From: a virus
IMG/VR virus record: IMGVR_UViG_3300046820_003928
Span: 1 to 64,000 of that record
DNA: 64,000 nucleotides
Direction: 5' to 3' (one strand)
The notes under the pieces were generated by a model. It did no database searches and had not been told where the DNA came from. It saw only the letters and a list, made by a program, of their open reading frames with translations. A program made the translations under genes and the position numbers. Positions within the stretch are counted from its first letter, which is position 1; each line of letters begins with the position of its first letter. Shown here in pieces: positions 40,312 through 50,400 of this stretch.

Positions 40312-41136
40312 TCAAGAATCGATTAGATCATTGAAAGCATCATCAAGGGTCTTGAAAGACTTCTTGGGTGCGCTTGCTGTAGACTTCGTAGTCTGGCTAG
40401 GAGCATCATCGTCGTCTGCAGATAGCGTAGAAGTGCGAGAATCGGATCCTCCGCGTGCTGTTCCATCGCCATCTGTCGGCATACCGCCCTCGACCCAGTC
40501 ATTTACGATCTTGGAGAGCTCATCATATGACTTGAGCTCAAACATCTTGTTCACATCTGGAATATTCTCAATCCACTGCTTGGCAGTTGCAGAAGATGGA
40601 GAAAGCGGGCTTGCCTTGCCACGAGGCATAACCTCAGTTTCAGAGTACTTCTTGCCCTGTGGCTTATAGCACTTAACTTTCACGTCACGACCGCTCTCGG
40701 GATCGGTGATATCACCGTAGTCCTCATCGAGCATGATGCCGAGAAGAGACTGGTAAACCTGCTTACCAAAGCCCCAGATCTGTACTCCCTTGTCTTCCTC
40801 GCCGCGGACGATGACTGCAGCATAGCAGCGCATCTTTGGATAGAGCTTCTTAGCAAGCTCATAGGAATCCTTTGTGCCCTCGTTGCGAAGCTTGGTGATT
40901 AGCTCCTGAATCGGATCAGACTTTCCAAACTGGTTCGGTGTAAGAAGACCCGGGTTGTTTCCGATGTTGTAGTAGAACCAGAGCTCCTTGAACGGCTGAC
41001 CATCATTGTTCGGGAAGGAGAGGAGTCGAACTGTGTACTCCTCGCCCTCCTTAGGCTTCCAGGAGGTGGACGACTTCTTTGTGTTTCCAGACAGATTGTC
41101 GAGACGCTTGCGGATTGCGTCAAAATTAATTGCCAT
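40312..41136 (-). CDS. gp32-like single-stranded DNA-binding protein
   Basis: A 274-residue SSB resembling T4 gp32: N-terminal basic helix region (FDAIRKRLDNLSGNTKKSSTSW), an OB-fold core with YTVRLLSFPNNDGQPFKELWFYY and YAAVIVRGEEDKGVQIWGF, and an acidic, Ser/Asp-rich C-terminal tail (DDDDAPSQ, ending LDDAFNDLIDS) that in gp32 contacts helicase and polymerase. No zinc-ligand cluster is obvious in the core, unlike gp32. Followed by a strong terminator, so likely a high-level product. Confidence 0.85.
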   Translation of the reverse strand: MAINFDAIRKRLDNLSGNTKKSSTSWKPKEGEEYTVRLLSFPNNDGQPFKELWFYYNIGNNPGLLTPNQFGKSDPIQELITKLRNEGTKDSYELAKKLYPKMRCYAAVIVRGEEDKGVQIWGFGKQVYQSLLGIMLDEDYGDITDPESGRDVKVKCYKPQGKKYSETEVMPRGKASPLSPSSATAKQWIENIPDVNKMFELKSYDELSKIVNDWVEGGMPTDGDGTARGGSDSRTSTLSADDDDAPSQTTKSTASAPKKSFKTLDDAFNDLIDS

Positions 41137-41250
41137 GTTGTTTTTCCTTTAATGTTTAATGTGCAACTTACAATTCTTAAGTCTCAAGATTATTCTTGCG
41201 GCTTGCGTTGTAAGCTCACACCCCAATCATAGCCTGGGATGCGAGAGTTT
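41137..41250. other. 114-base intergenic region before the SSB gene
   Basis: No gene or convincing promoter is visible. An AAAGGA ribosome-binding site precedes the SSB ATG. A direct repeat (CTTGCGGCTTGCG on the plus strand) and AT-rich stretches are present. A promoter for the abundant SSB is expected here, but no good -35/-10 pair can be named. Confidence 0.4.
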
Positions 41251-42498
41251 TCATGGTTTTGGCTTAAGAGTTTTCGCTGGGTCAACCAGATACTCACTTC
41301 CAGCAACCTTTGCCATGGTATTGTAGAACTTTTTAGGATCTTTGGGACCAGCGAGGGGTCCAGTATATCCTGCGACTGATCCGGCGCCGCTAAACTCATC
41401 AGTCCTGCGACGCTTCTTTCTATTGCGCTTCTCAGCAAGGGGCATCGAATCATCAGGAGATTCAGACTCCTGCTCAAGAGTTGAAATTCTAATGTACACT
41501 AGAGCTAGATTTGCAATTAGATTAGAAAGCTTGTTGAGCTCAGCAGCGTCTTTTCCGGGAATTACTCGACCGAGCATGCTCTCAGCCGATCTCAGAGCCC
41601 CAGAGAGACCGATGGCAGCCTGATAAAACACATCAGCAGTCCCTTCTCCTTCAGGATCAAAGGTTGTGCCCAGTGTTGTTATGCTAGAGAGCACAGCATC
41701 AAGAGCAGAGTCTAGCATTCCAAGACCTATTGTCTCAAGGGGAATTGCAGAAAAAGAGTTTACTAAAAACTCAACACAAAGCGTTGCAATTCTAACCAGT
41801 CTTTCCTTGATGATAGCACGATCAGCAGGAAGTCTTAGAGATAGATCAAGTTCTCCCTTCTGCAGTTTTTCATCGTTTTGTTCGGGAGGTGCAAAGAAAT
41901 CCAGACTTTCTGTCTTTCCCTTTAGCATCTCGCTAAGATCTTCTATTGCTTCATTAACATCTTTGAAGTTGTTGAAGGCGAGATATCCCTTGTAGATATC
42001 TCCTGCAAAAGGTATGAAAGAAGTCCCTGCTCCAAGAGCACCCCTTTCGAGGTCTGATGCATCTTCTCCCTTTGCAACCCTAAGCAGTCCCTTTCCAAAA
42101 TCTTTAATATCTTCAAGAGAAAACTCAAAGAGCTTGTATCGCTCTCCAATTTCCTCATTTGTCATATTGAGCGTCTCATTAAGAGGCGTTGTGTGAAGAT
42201 ATCTCTTCATATTTCCCAGCTTTCTAGGTAAATATCTTCGATCCGATGTTTTTCTGCTTACGATTGACCCAACGTTGATCTGATCCTCGGGCATCTCCTC
42301 ATCAACGTTGTGTCTACCCATCGAGATCGACGCCATTGTATCTGCTGACGTGCTCATACCGCCAGTCGATCTAAACGGTTTTGGAACAAAGGGTCTTGCA
42401 AGTCGTGTAAGCGCAGTGTCAGCACCCCCAAAACCGCCCGCGGCTGGAGGTGCTGTCCCACGACCTGATCTTTCTGTTCCGTCTGGTTTTCTGCTCAC
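41251..42498 (-). CDS. hypothetical protein with Gly/Pro-rich N-terminus
   Basis: A 415-residue protein that I do not recognise. It opens with a low-complexity Gly/Ala/Pro/Arg region (about 60 residues), continues with mixed sequence and a hydrophobic helical central part (residues about 160-320, LGAGTSFIPFAGDIYKG), then a basic Lys/Arg-rich stretch (KRNRKKRRR) and a short C-terminal region. GTG start at 42498. It lies between HD hydrolase and SSB genes. A role in virion, replication or membrane binding is open. Confidence 0.62.
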   Translation of the reverse strand: MSRKPDGTERSGRGTAPPAAGGFGGADTALTRLARPFVPKPFRSTGGMSTSADTMASISMGRHNVDEEMPEDQINVGSIVSRKTSDRRYLPRKLGNMKRYLHTTPLNETLNMTNEEIGERYKLFEFSLEDIKDFGKGLLRVAKGEDASDLERGALGAGTSFIPFAGDIYKGYLAFNNFKDVNEAIEDLSEMLKGKTESLDFFAPPEQNDEKLQKGELDLSLRLPADRAIIKERLVRIATLCVEFLVNSFSAIPLETIGLGMLDSALDAVLSSITTLGTTFDPEGEGTADVFYQAAIGLSGALRSAESMLGRVIPGKDAAELNKLSNLIANLALVYIRISTLEQESESPDDSMPLAEKRNRKKRRRTDEFSGAGSVAGYTGPLAGPKDPKKFYNTMAKVAGSEYLVDPAKTLKPKP

Positions 42499-42502
42499 AT
42501 TT

Positions 42503-43099
42503 CTAATTATTCTCTGGCCCGCACGAATCTTGCATTCCTGTGATCTTTAGTGCTGTCTGAAGAAGCGCCATAAGCGGGATCTCGTGGCCGACATAAAACT
42601 TTCCTTCCTCGAAGGCAGTCGGCTGTGACACAATTGCCATCCACTCGTCCTGCGTTAGTTTCACTCCAGCAGACTGCAAAAGATATAGACCTCTATGCGG
42701 ATGAGTCATCCGTCTGATATCTGGATTATAGACGTAATTGATTCCTCTCTCCAGGTGCCAAGACGACGTCTGAGGCAGATAGTAATCGCCAATATCATCT
42801 CCAATTCTTCCGATATCGTGAAGTAGAGAGACTACAATCACAGATTCGATATCGATCTCTTTCTCAGAAAAAGCAGGAAGTCTACAGATCTCACGTGCAT
42901 TTGCAAATGTCTGCAAGCTCCTCTTGACAAGGCCTCCCGGGACCGCTGCGTGCTTATTATTTCGATCGTGTCCAGGAGCAGTTGCGATCCTGTCTCCGTA
43001 TGTGTCAAGAAGCACCTCAAGAGAGCCCCTGCGACTCTCAACCTTTAGAAGCAGCTTCTTAAACTTCTCAAAGTTGTCAAAGATCTCACTTTCACTCAT
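42503..43099 (-). CDS. HD-domain phosphohydrolase
   Basis: A 198-residue protein with HD superfamily motifs: an initial His in DRNNKHAAVPGG, SLLHDIGRIGDD (the HD doublet), and H-P-H in RMTHPHRGLYLL, then a C-terminal helical end. HD proteins hydrolyse nucleotides or phosphate monoesters/diesters. ATG 43099 has AGGAGG seven bases upstream and overlaps the polymerase stop, so is preferred over a TTG at 43105. Neighbouring polymerase and SSB suggest dNTP or nucleotide-pool processing. Confidence 0.8.
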   Translation of the reverse strand: MSESEIFDNFEKFKKLLLKVESRRGSLEVLLDTYGDRIATAPGHDRNNKHAAVPGGLVKRSLQTFANAREICRLPAFSEKEIDIESVIVVSLLHDIGRIGDDIGDYYLPQTSSWHLERGINYVYNPDIRRMTHPHRGLYLLQSAGVKLTQDEWMAIVSQPTAFEEGKFYVGHEIPLMALLQTALKITGMQDSCGPENN

Positions 43100-44225
43100 C
43101 TCCAAACCTCCTCATCTTGACTGGAAAAATTCTGTCGATAATATCGATGTTCAGACCTGATTTACAGATTGATTCAATCTCTGGGATTGCGTGCTTTTTT
43201 ACATCAAGCACAATCGCATCGTGGATGAGAAAGACCGGCTTTGCAATCTCTGCATCCAGATTCTTGACAAGTCCTAAAAATCCGCTGCAAGCAACATCGA
43301 CCGCGGATGACTGGACGTGGTGACTGATTCTTGCACTTGTCTCTCCTAGCGGTCGACCGAATGAGTTTGAGAAATCTTGCATCTCTCGAAGTCTATCATC
43401 GAGCTGCTTGACTCGCATTAGCCTTCGAATGGCCTCGTAGATCTCAACGGCATCGGGTGTGTCCTGGTATCTAAGGGCGAAGTTTCTTTTTGACATGCCG
43501 TAGATTGCAGATAGCGTCGCCTCTTTGATTACAGCACGCGGCGTATCGACAAATCCTGCCTCTTTTCCGATCCATGTGTATGCGTCATCATCTCCGATAT
43601 CGTTTCCGGATATCCAACCAAGGACGCGTGCTTCAAGACCGTTAAAGTCAATCTCGATAAGTTCGCCGTCGTCCCATCGAGATCTTATTTTTTTCCTAAG
43701 ATCTCGTTGCAAGGTCAGGATGCGAGGTCCCTCCTTGATGGACATTCGACCTGTAGCGGAGTGAACGTTATCATATTTGGGAACATCAACTGTTCTGTCT
43801 TCCTTTGGAACAAATCCATGCTCTGCAAGCGATCCATCACGAACAGCAGACCTGCAAAGCGAGTCAAGGAGTTCCTGCTGGATCTGGAAAGCGCCAGTGA
43901 AATACCCATGCTTCTCGTCTAAAAGAAAGGATGTGACTTGATCAACTTGATCTCGAAGGTGAGCTCCAAACAACTCGCGAGATAGTATCTTGTGCCACGC
44001 TGGGTGCTGCGTGTGCTTGGTCCAGAACCTCGCCTGTGGTGCACTAGGTGCAACAATAGCGTTTAATCCTGCAGCTTCTGACGCTGAGATTACGCATCCT
44101 CGGCGCTGCTGGAGGTCTGAGAGGTGCCAATCAAAGCTTCCTAGATCACCAACGATCAGTGATCCGTCTTCCCAGATAAAATCATGCTTTGCGCCTGTCT
44201 TTTTGTGTGAAAAGTAAATACGCAC
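43092..44225 (-). CDS. short family-A DNA polymerase (polymerase domain only)
   Basis: A 377-residue Pol I-type polymerase without exonuclease domain. Features are TGRMSIKEGPRILTLQRDLRKKI, motif A IDFNGLEARVLG (Asp193), motif B with Arg230, Lys234, Leu238 and YGMS (Tyr242), the GRPLGE/VQSSAVDVA region and motif C HDAIVLDV (His335, Asp336). Two oddities: Leu at the position of E. coli Phe762, and HDA instead of HDE in motif C. The GTG start follows a hairpin and has no Shine-Dalgarno. It coexists with a DnaE polymerase, so a repair, primer-filling or lagging-strand role is more likely than bulk replication. Confidence 0.88.
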   Translation of the reverse strand: MRIYFSHKKTGAKHDFIWEDGSLIVGDLGSFDWHLSDLQQRRGCVISASEAAGLNAIVAPSAPQARFWTKHTQHPAWHKILSRELFGAHLRDQVDQVTSFLLDEKHGYFTGAFQIQQELLDSLCRSAVRDGSLAEHGFVPKEDRTVDVPKYDNVHSATGRMSIKEGPRILTLQRDLRKKIRSRWDDGELIEIDFNGLEARVLGWISGNDIGDDDAYTWIGKEAGFVDTPRAVIKEATLSAIYGMSKRNFALRYQDTPDAVEIYEAIRRLMRVKQLDDRLREMQDFSNSFGRPLGETSARISHHVQSSAVDVACSGFLGLVKNLDAEIAKPVFLIHDAIVLDVKKHAIPEIESICKSGLNIDIIDRIFPVKMRRFGDE

Positions 44226-44254
44226 AACAAACCATAAGCTCGGTATGATTTGTT
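44226..44254 (-). terminator. AT-rich hairpin between baseplate and polymerase genes
   Basis: On the minus strand AACAAATCATA and TATGGTTTGTT pair over 11 bases (one G-U wobble) around a seven-base loop. It falls right after the stop of the 951-residue gene and abuts the polymerase GTG. The 3' arm is U-rich, but no further U tract follows, so it may act as a terminator, attenuator or message-processing site. Confidence 0.45.
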
Positions 44255-44255
44255 T

Positions 44256-47111
44256 TCATGGGATGCCTGTCTTATTTTGGCTCTTTTCGAGCAGAGTCAC
44301 TAGTTCGTTAATCTGTCGCGATGCAGTTCGAACGGTTGCAGAGTTGACTGGAATCATCGTTGCAGTGGTCGTGAAAGAACCTGGGCGAATGGTATGCGTA
44401 ACGCCCTGAACTGCATAGGAGTTGTCGACTGTGGTTCCTGTCGAGAAGTCAACATAGTAGATCTGACCGCGTGACATGCAGACATTTCCCAGCATGTTGA
44501 GTGTCACTGTTGATGGAATGATGATGACATCATCTGCAAGATCACCAGAAGATGTGTCTCCAAGCACAGAGCTTGCACTTCCTCCATCGAGTGCAGTGAG
44601 AAGATAGGATGAGGCGATCTCACCCGAAGGAGAGGACGAGAAGTTGGCTGATGTGACGCAAGATCCATCGGTTCCAACTGTAATAGTTGGATACATCTTC
44701 GAAGCAAGCTCCCTGAATGCTTGCTTGCTTTTGAATCCATAGACTGTTTCTTCACCAGCTATCTGGCTGTTGTTTGTTTTGATTTTATTTAATAGCTCTG
44801 CGCTTAGCGTCTCGCTAGCACCGCCCAGGACAGACGCAAGCCCGTTTGTGTTTGCCATCCCAAAGATCAGATTTCCTAGATCATTGTGACCTCCTGCTCT
44901 TTCGTCATAGATGACAATCCGGATGATGTTCTTGTCTGCTCTTCCCTTTTCATTAGAATTCGAATATGCTCCGAGTGTGTCCATCTGCATCTTAACACGA
45001 GCAGGTATGAATGCTGTGTCGCTGGTGATGTTCTTTTCTCGGAGAATAGCCCTGTTTAGCTCTTCTATTTTTTCATTTGAGGATTTAACCAATGTATCGA
45101 TTTGCTTTTGCGCGCCCTCTTTTGCGTTCTTCTGTGTGTCCTCTTCCTCGCTTGCAAGTTTAGCTGCATCCTGTCTGTATTGTTCTCGGATTGCCTCCAC
45201 AGCCGCACTAAGCCGCTCTGTCTCAGCGCTAAATCCGTAATACCTGGATCCTGGGCTGTTCACCTGCGCAAGAATCTTGTTAAGAGCTGTCTGGGCAGAG
45301 GATCGTGTGTTAAGCCCAGACTTTTTCAGCTTGTTTTCGTCAGACCTCTCTTCTAGAAGATCACTTATCACAATTGGAAAATTTCCAATGTTCTCTCCAG
45401 ACATGACGCCACACGATTTGTTGAATGAGAAGCAGTGGATCCTAACCTCATCTATATCCGGCAAAGTGAGAAGCAGAGGCTTGGCAACAAGCTGAGCCAC
45501 AGCAGTCACAAGTGGAACAGCGTTCACTGACTGAGATCCCGATGCTGGGAGTAGACCCGCATCTTTGTTTATAGCGGCTATCTTTTGTCTAATATCATAG
45601 TTTGAAACAAACTGTGTCTCAGAGTTGAACACGAAGGGTTCTATGTTTATGCCATACTCTAGTGACCCGCTGGGGTCAGCAATAAATTTGAGAGCAGACT
45701 TTAGATGATCTGATGTCTCAAGGGTGACACCTTTGCCGTCTATACTCACTAGTTGCTCAATGATTGCATCTATTTTTTCATTGTCAGGCGTGGTGCCTTT
45801 TGCAGTCTCTTCTACTTTTTTTACAAGATCATAGAAAGCAGAGACAGGAATAAACTTGTTTGATGTGGTCCCATTTGATGTGCTGGCAACGATGGAAGTT
45901 CCAACCTTGCCGGGATTATATGTGACAGTTGTGGGTGCATTTTTACCTGTAGAGCTTCCGGAATTTCTCTTCGTTGTCACATTGACAAACTGTTTTAGAA
46001 GCGTCTGAATGACAGAATATGGAAGATATTCACCACCTGCAGTCACGACTGAGGCGCTCTTTGCAACATAGCTACTCTTTGAGACGAGACTAAGATTGAT
46101 CTTGAGAGAGGACGTGTCTCTTGTTGAGACCGACACTGAGTAGAGAGCAAACTGCTGCTTTGATCTCATCGCATTAAGCAGTTTTGCGAAGGCACCGCCC
46201 GTCATCTTGTTTGTGTCTGGATGTGCCCATCCGTATTCTATCTGAAACGTAAGTGCTGGGAAGACCTCGACAGAGACCAGCTGCTCGATGTCCGAAAGTC
46301 GAGACCTGTCATGCAGGATAATGCTAAGATCGACCTTTGTCTGAGCATATAGAGACCCACCGATTCCTGTTTGTTGGATATTGGCACTCTCAATTGTCAT
46401 CAGCGGGACGAGCGGGTCAAGAACTTCCAGACCTCGATCAGCAAGAAGCTCTGGGCTGTTAAGCTGCGCCTTGTCGCCAGCAAGTGTCTGCGGCATACAA
46501 AAGATCTCCATTCCCGCCACGTCGAAACCGATCAGGCTGTTCGTCTCCAGACTGTTGCTTGAATCAAACCGCTTCTGCTTTTCTGAGCTAAGTCCGACAA
46601 ATCTAAACGGACTAAGTGCTCCAACCCCTGATCCCCCGGTTGGATAGACGATCTTGACATCAAAATAGGGGACGCAGAGAGACATCTCGACAGGAGGAAC
46701 AAGGCCGCAAAACAGCGCTGAGACGTCTGTCTGCGTGGCAGAAAAATCAACTTTTGCGTCAGCTCGATGATAGACAACTGATATTTCTTTTGTACGTTTT
46801 AGCACGCTTTCCGGAATTGCGTAATTCTCTATCGACAGACTAGCACCCTGACCAGGTTCTTCCTGGATGGCTTCGAGTTCTGTTTGAAGTGCGCTGTAAG
46901 TTGGAATGTTCTCTGAGTTTCCTAGCATCTTCTGACACAGGGCAGAATCAAACGAGCTTTGTGGGCTAGCCAGACCGAGAGCTGTGATCTGTGCCTGGGA
47001 AATCTCTTCTTGTGTCGCAAAAGAGACGTACCGCAGAAGGTTATCTGCAGCTTCCCGAAGTTCAGTTAGAGACTCAACTGTGATCGCAGGTGTCGTGATT
47101 GACTGCGGCAT
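44256..47111 (-). CDS. large baseplate-type protein, putative hub
   Basis: A 951-residue protein placed after the gp53-like gene. The first 350 residues contain beta-rich structural sequence including IEYGWAHPDTNKMTGGAF, a motif I associate with baseplate/hub-type proteins of large myoviruses. The middle has a long coiled-coil-like region (EKIEELNRAIL), and the C-terminal part is beta-rich with DFSTGTTVDNSYAVQGVTHTI. No lysozyme motif found. Likely part of the baseplate hub; the specific T4 equivalent cannot be stated. Confidence 0.65.
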   Translation of the reverse strand: MPQSITTPAITVESLTELREAADNLLRYVSFATQEEISQAQITALGLASPQSSFDSALCQKMLGNSENIPTYSALQTELEAIQEEPGQGASLSIENYAIPESVLKRTKEISVVYHRADAKVDFSATQTDVSALFCGLVPPVEMSLCVPYFDVKIVYPTGGSGVGALSPFRFVGLSSEKQKRFDSSNSLETNSLIGFDVAGMEIFCMPQTLAGDKAQLNSPELLADRGLEVLDPLVPLMTIESANIQQTGIGGSLYAQTKVDLSIILHDRSRLSDIEQLVSVEVFPALTFQIEYGWAHPDTNKMTGGAFAKLLNAMRSKQQFALYSVSVSTRDTSSLKINLSLVSKSSYVAKSASVVTAGGEYLPYSVIQTLLKQFVNVTTKRNSGSSTGKNAPTTVTYNPGKVGTSIVASTSNGTTSNKFIPVSAFYDLVKKVEETAKGTTPDNEKIDAIIEQLVSIDGKGVTLETSDHLKSALKFIADPSGSLEYGINIEPFVFNSETQFVSNYDIRQKIAAINKDAGLLPASGSQSVNAVPLVTAVAQLVAKPLLLTLPDIDEVRIHCFSFNKSCGVMSGENIGNFPIVISDLLEERSDENKLKKSGLNTRSSAQTALNKILAQVNSPGSRYYGFSAETERLSAAVEAIREQYRQDAAKLASEEEDTQKNAKEGAQKQIDTLVKSSNEKIEELNRAILREKNITSDTAFIPARVKMQMDTLGAYSNSNEKGRADKNIIRIVIYDERAGGHNDLGNLIFGMANTNGLASVLGGASETLSAELLNKIKTNNSQIAGEETVYGFKSKQAFRELASKMYPTITVGTDGSCVTSANFSSSPSGEIASSYLLTALDGGSASSVLGDTSSGDLADDVIIIPSTVTLNMLGNVCMSRGQIYYVDFSTGTTVDNSYAVQGVTHTIRPGSFTTTATMIPVNSATVRTASRQINELVTLLEKSQNKTGIP

Positions 47112-47114
47112 TCT

Positions 47115-47408
47115 CTACCTCAGAAGCTCATAGACTTGATTTAGATCTGACGGTACATTCAAGACAGTGTCTCTTGGGCACTGGAGGTTCCATCCTATCC
47201 CGGATGCAGCAGCGATCACCCACCAGAGCGTAGAGTCGCTGTATGTCTGACCTGCAATTGTGTCAAGTCGACGTCCCTCTACAAGTCTAATCGTGTTGTA
47301 TCTTATCCTGTTCTGCTGTACAGCAAAGTAGATCCTTGAGCTGATGTCGGTCGTGGAGATCTTTTCTCCGTTTATCCTTGGGACGAATGCGTATCGGCTC
47401 GTTGCCAT
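47115..47408 (-). CDS. baseplate wedge protein with LysM-like fold (gp53-like)
   Basis: A 97-residue protein containing a LysM-type motif (RRLDTIAGQTYSDSTLWWVIAAASGI and a final VPSDLNQVYELL) after a beta-rich start. This resembles T4 gp53 and other small baseplate proteins in which the LysM fold packs against the wedge. Shorter than gp53 (about 196). It overlaps none but lies two bases from the 1207-residue gene, consistent with a baseplate operon. Confidence 0.75.
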   Translation of the reverse strand: MATSRYAFVPRINGEKISTTDISSRIYFAVQQNRIRYNTIRLVEGRRLDTIAGQTYSDSTLWWVIAAASGIGWNLQCPRDTVLNVPSDLNQVYELLR

Positions 47409-47409
47409 C

Positions 47410-50400
47410 TTACTTTCTCACAGTTTGTTGGAATGAGGGAAGGTTGACAATCTCAGGATTCGATGCGTTTTCTGCGACAGCTCCGCCCTTTTTGTAGAAG
47501 TACCTGGATGCATTGCCTCCGTCGGCACGCGGCTGTCCGAAGGTGTCGTTCATAATCTGGCCCACGTTGTAGATGGGAGCGCGGTTGAATCCGTTCGAAT
47601 CGAGACCCGGAGAGATATCGTGGATGGGTGCAAACGAGAGAGTCACCTTGCATGCCATCGGTGCACGAGAGTTCCAGTCTGTCTCCCAGGGTGCTTCCAT
47701 CCAATTGAAGCTCATGGATTTTGCTACCCCTGCGAGTCCCTCACCCATCCGATCTTCAAATGCTTTTGTAAGCGGGTTGTTGTAAGGGGAGGTGAACGTC
47801 CTGGCAACGGAGCCAAAGAAGTCAGCAAGCGGCAAATCAATGGGTGCGCTTCCGACACCTGCTTCGTTAAGTTTGGTCTGAACAAATCCTGCAGCTGCAT
47901 TTGAGGCAATTCCAGTAAGACCTACGAGTGCTCCAATCCCTAGAAGATATCCAGGTGCAGACGTTATATTGACTATCTGTCCTGCATCAACGTAGAGATC
48001 AGCAGCAGAAACCACGACACGCGTACCATTGATGCTGGATCCGGCTGTTGGATCGTCTATCTCGACCTGGTAAGCTGGGCCAGTTCTATTTCTATCGTTT
48101 GTGTTGATAGACTTTACAAACTTAACAAGAACAGGCCTCTGAATTCTGATATTTTGTGAGTCTGTCCTGTACGGCGTACCTCGTGCCTTAAGGATGAGAC
48201 CGCTTCTAAGGTTAAACGTTTCGAGAAAACCCCTTTCATCAGCGTCTTCAGCCTGTGCTGATCCGGGCACACCTGGATCGTTTGTAAAGAACCGAATCCT
48301 GTCTGCATAAAGCAAGGGATTGACAAATCCATTTTTGAGGAAATAGGCGCCGGCTTCGGCTGCAACATCGGTTGCGGCATTAACTATTCCAGATGCAACC
48401 TGCGTCTGCACGAGAGATGAGAGCTGTGTGAGCTCCATCGGAGATGCTGCATAGGCAAGAAACGGTGCAAGACGAATATCAAAGTTCGATACGTTTCTAC
48501 TAGAGTTAAGCACATCCACAGAATCAGCTAGCCCAGAAAGTCCTTCGCTGGCTTCAGTTCCCTTGTTTGCAAAAAACGTGTCGTTTCCAACGCCAAAAAG
48601 CTTTGCAAAGCTTGATCTGCTATAGTTCGTCTTTAACAAATCTCCAATTCGCAACCTAATAACAGGAGTGCCACCGGCAATCTGGCTAAAGGGCTGCTCA
48701 AAAGTCACATCCTGATTAAATAGAGCTGCTCCCAGGCTAGCACTTTCATCTCTCTGCGTGACAGATCTTCCACGCGTATACTGGGGGTATAGCAATGTCG
48801 TCAGCTTGTTGATCTTGAACCACATCTCATCGAAGTCTTCCTTCGAGGTAGCTGCGATCCAGAATGAAATGCTGATGGATCGATTGGTGCTGTTGTAGTT
48901 CTGAACTGGGTCTGCCCTGCCAAATCCTCTTGTTTCAGTGTAGTTTGCTGTAAAGCCGTCTGTGACACTTTCTAGAAAAGCGTGAAAGGCGATGATCTCA
49001 TTGGTGCGCAAATCCCTGAAATAGAAGGGAACATACTCAGAACCGAGCCTATCTTCAAGCACGCGCGCTGCAATGGCAGGTATGTTGCTTGAGTTTCTCA
49101 CTGCTTTCACGTAGGTCTTATCGTATAGGGAGGATCCCAGCATTCCCTTGACAGGATTGGCGCCCTTGTCTGGGTCGAACATGTAATCAAGATCTAGAGT
49201 TGCAGCCATCGCCTCGACTGGCAATATGAACATGCTCGGGAGCACGCTGTTGCGCCATGCCAGTGACGAATTGCTGATGAACTCTCCGTCGCGAGATTTC
49301 ATCTGTCTCGTGCCCGGAGCGTTTGGATAGCTGTCAACATCGTATGGGTTTTTGATCTCATCCCCAGCCGCAGCTGCCTCTGAGCTTATTCCCTGGATGA
49401 CAAGGCGCTGGTACCCAATTGAGCAAAAGACATTCATTATCCTGACAGCCAGGGAGTCCTTCATGCCCATGATCGCTTCTACGAAGTCTGCACCGTTTAT
49501 GCGCTCTGCTGATTTCTGCATCTTAACAATGGATCGATAGGCGCTTTCAGAGACAGCTCGCCAGAAGCCCTGTGACATAAACATGGGAGAATCGTATCTG
49601 CTAGCATAGCCTCCCGCAAGGTCTCCTGCGATTCTTTCGATCTCAGCGGTATACTTTCTTGCAAGATCAGGTGTTTCAAATGGAATGCCAGATCCAAGAG
49701 CAGAGAAGTCGCTTCCGAGACCAAAGTAGGCATAAAGACCCTCAGCAACGCAGGCTGTGTAGCTGTAGATTCCGGTCTGGAACATAAACGAGTGAACGAG
49801 AATTCGGGTCTTGGCACTCACATTAGATCTGATGCTTGTGCCGAGGTGATAGGGTCCACGCAGGACGTTGTCGTTGTCTCCAACTGATAGCTCAGCGATC
49901 TCTCGGGCAACGCTGCTCACCTTTCTGTCAATGATGTTAGCGAGTCCGAGCATTGCGATGCCCGCCTGTAAGGATTGAACTCGCTCACTAGATTCAAGGT
50001 TTAGGTCAAAGTCTCCAAATCTTTGGTCAGTCGTATGAGTCGATCCGCGAGTCTGCGTGTAAACAGCCTCGGCAGATGACTTCTGGATAGCATCGCCGCG
50101 ACCTGTAAGAAGACTATCCTCGCCGTTTTCTGCAAGAGGCATCCCATAGGAATCCTGCGCTCGGAAGTGGTCGGGAGTTCCCTGATTTCGTGATTCGATT
50201 GTTGGAAATTTCCCCATGTCTGCAGATGTGACACCGTCAAATGCGACGTCTGGATCCACTGCCTGATTGGGGAAATCGGAGATATCCCATCCTGCAGCCT
50301 TCAATAACATACTTCTCGCGACAATCTGGAGCTCATCTTGGGAGACGTCAGCCGAAAGCTCGACTGTCTGAGGCTCATAGGTCCCAGCACCTACCTGCAG

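Noticed and set aside
41137-41250. Promoter for the SSB gene
   Set aside because: Several -10-like sequences but none paired with an acceptable -35 at 16-18 bases.
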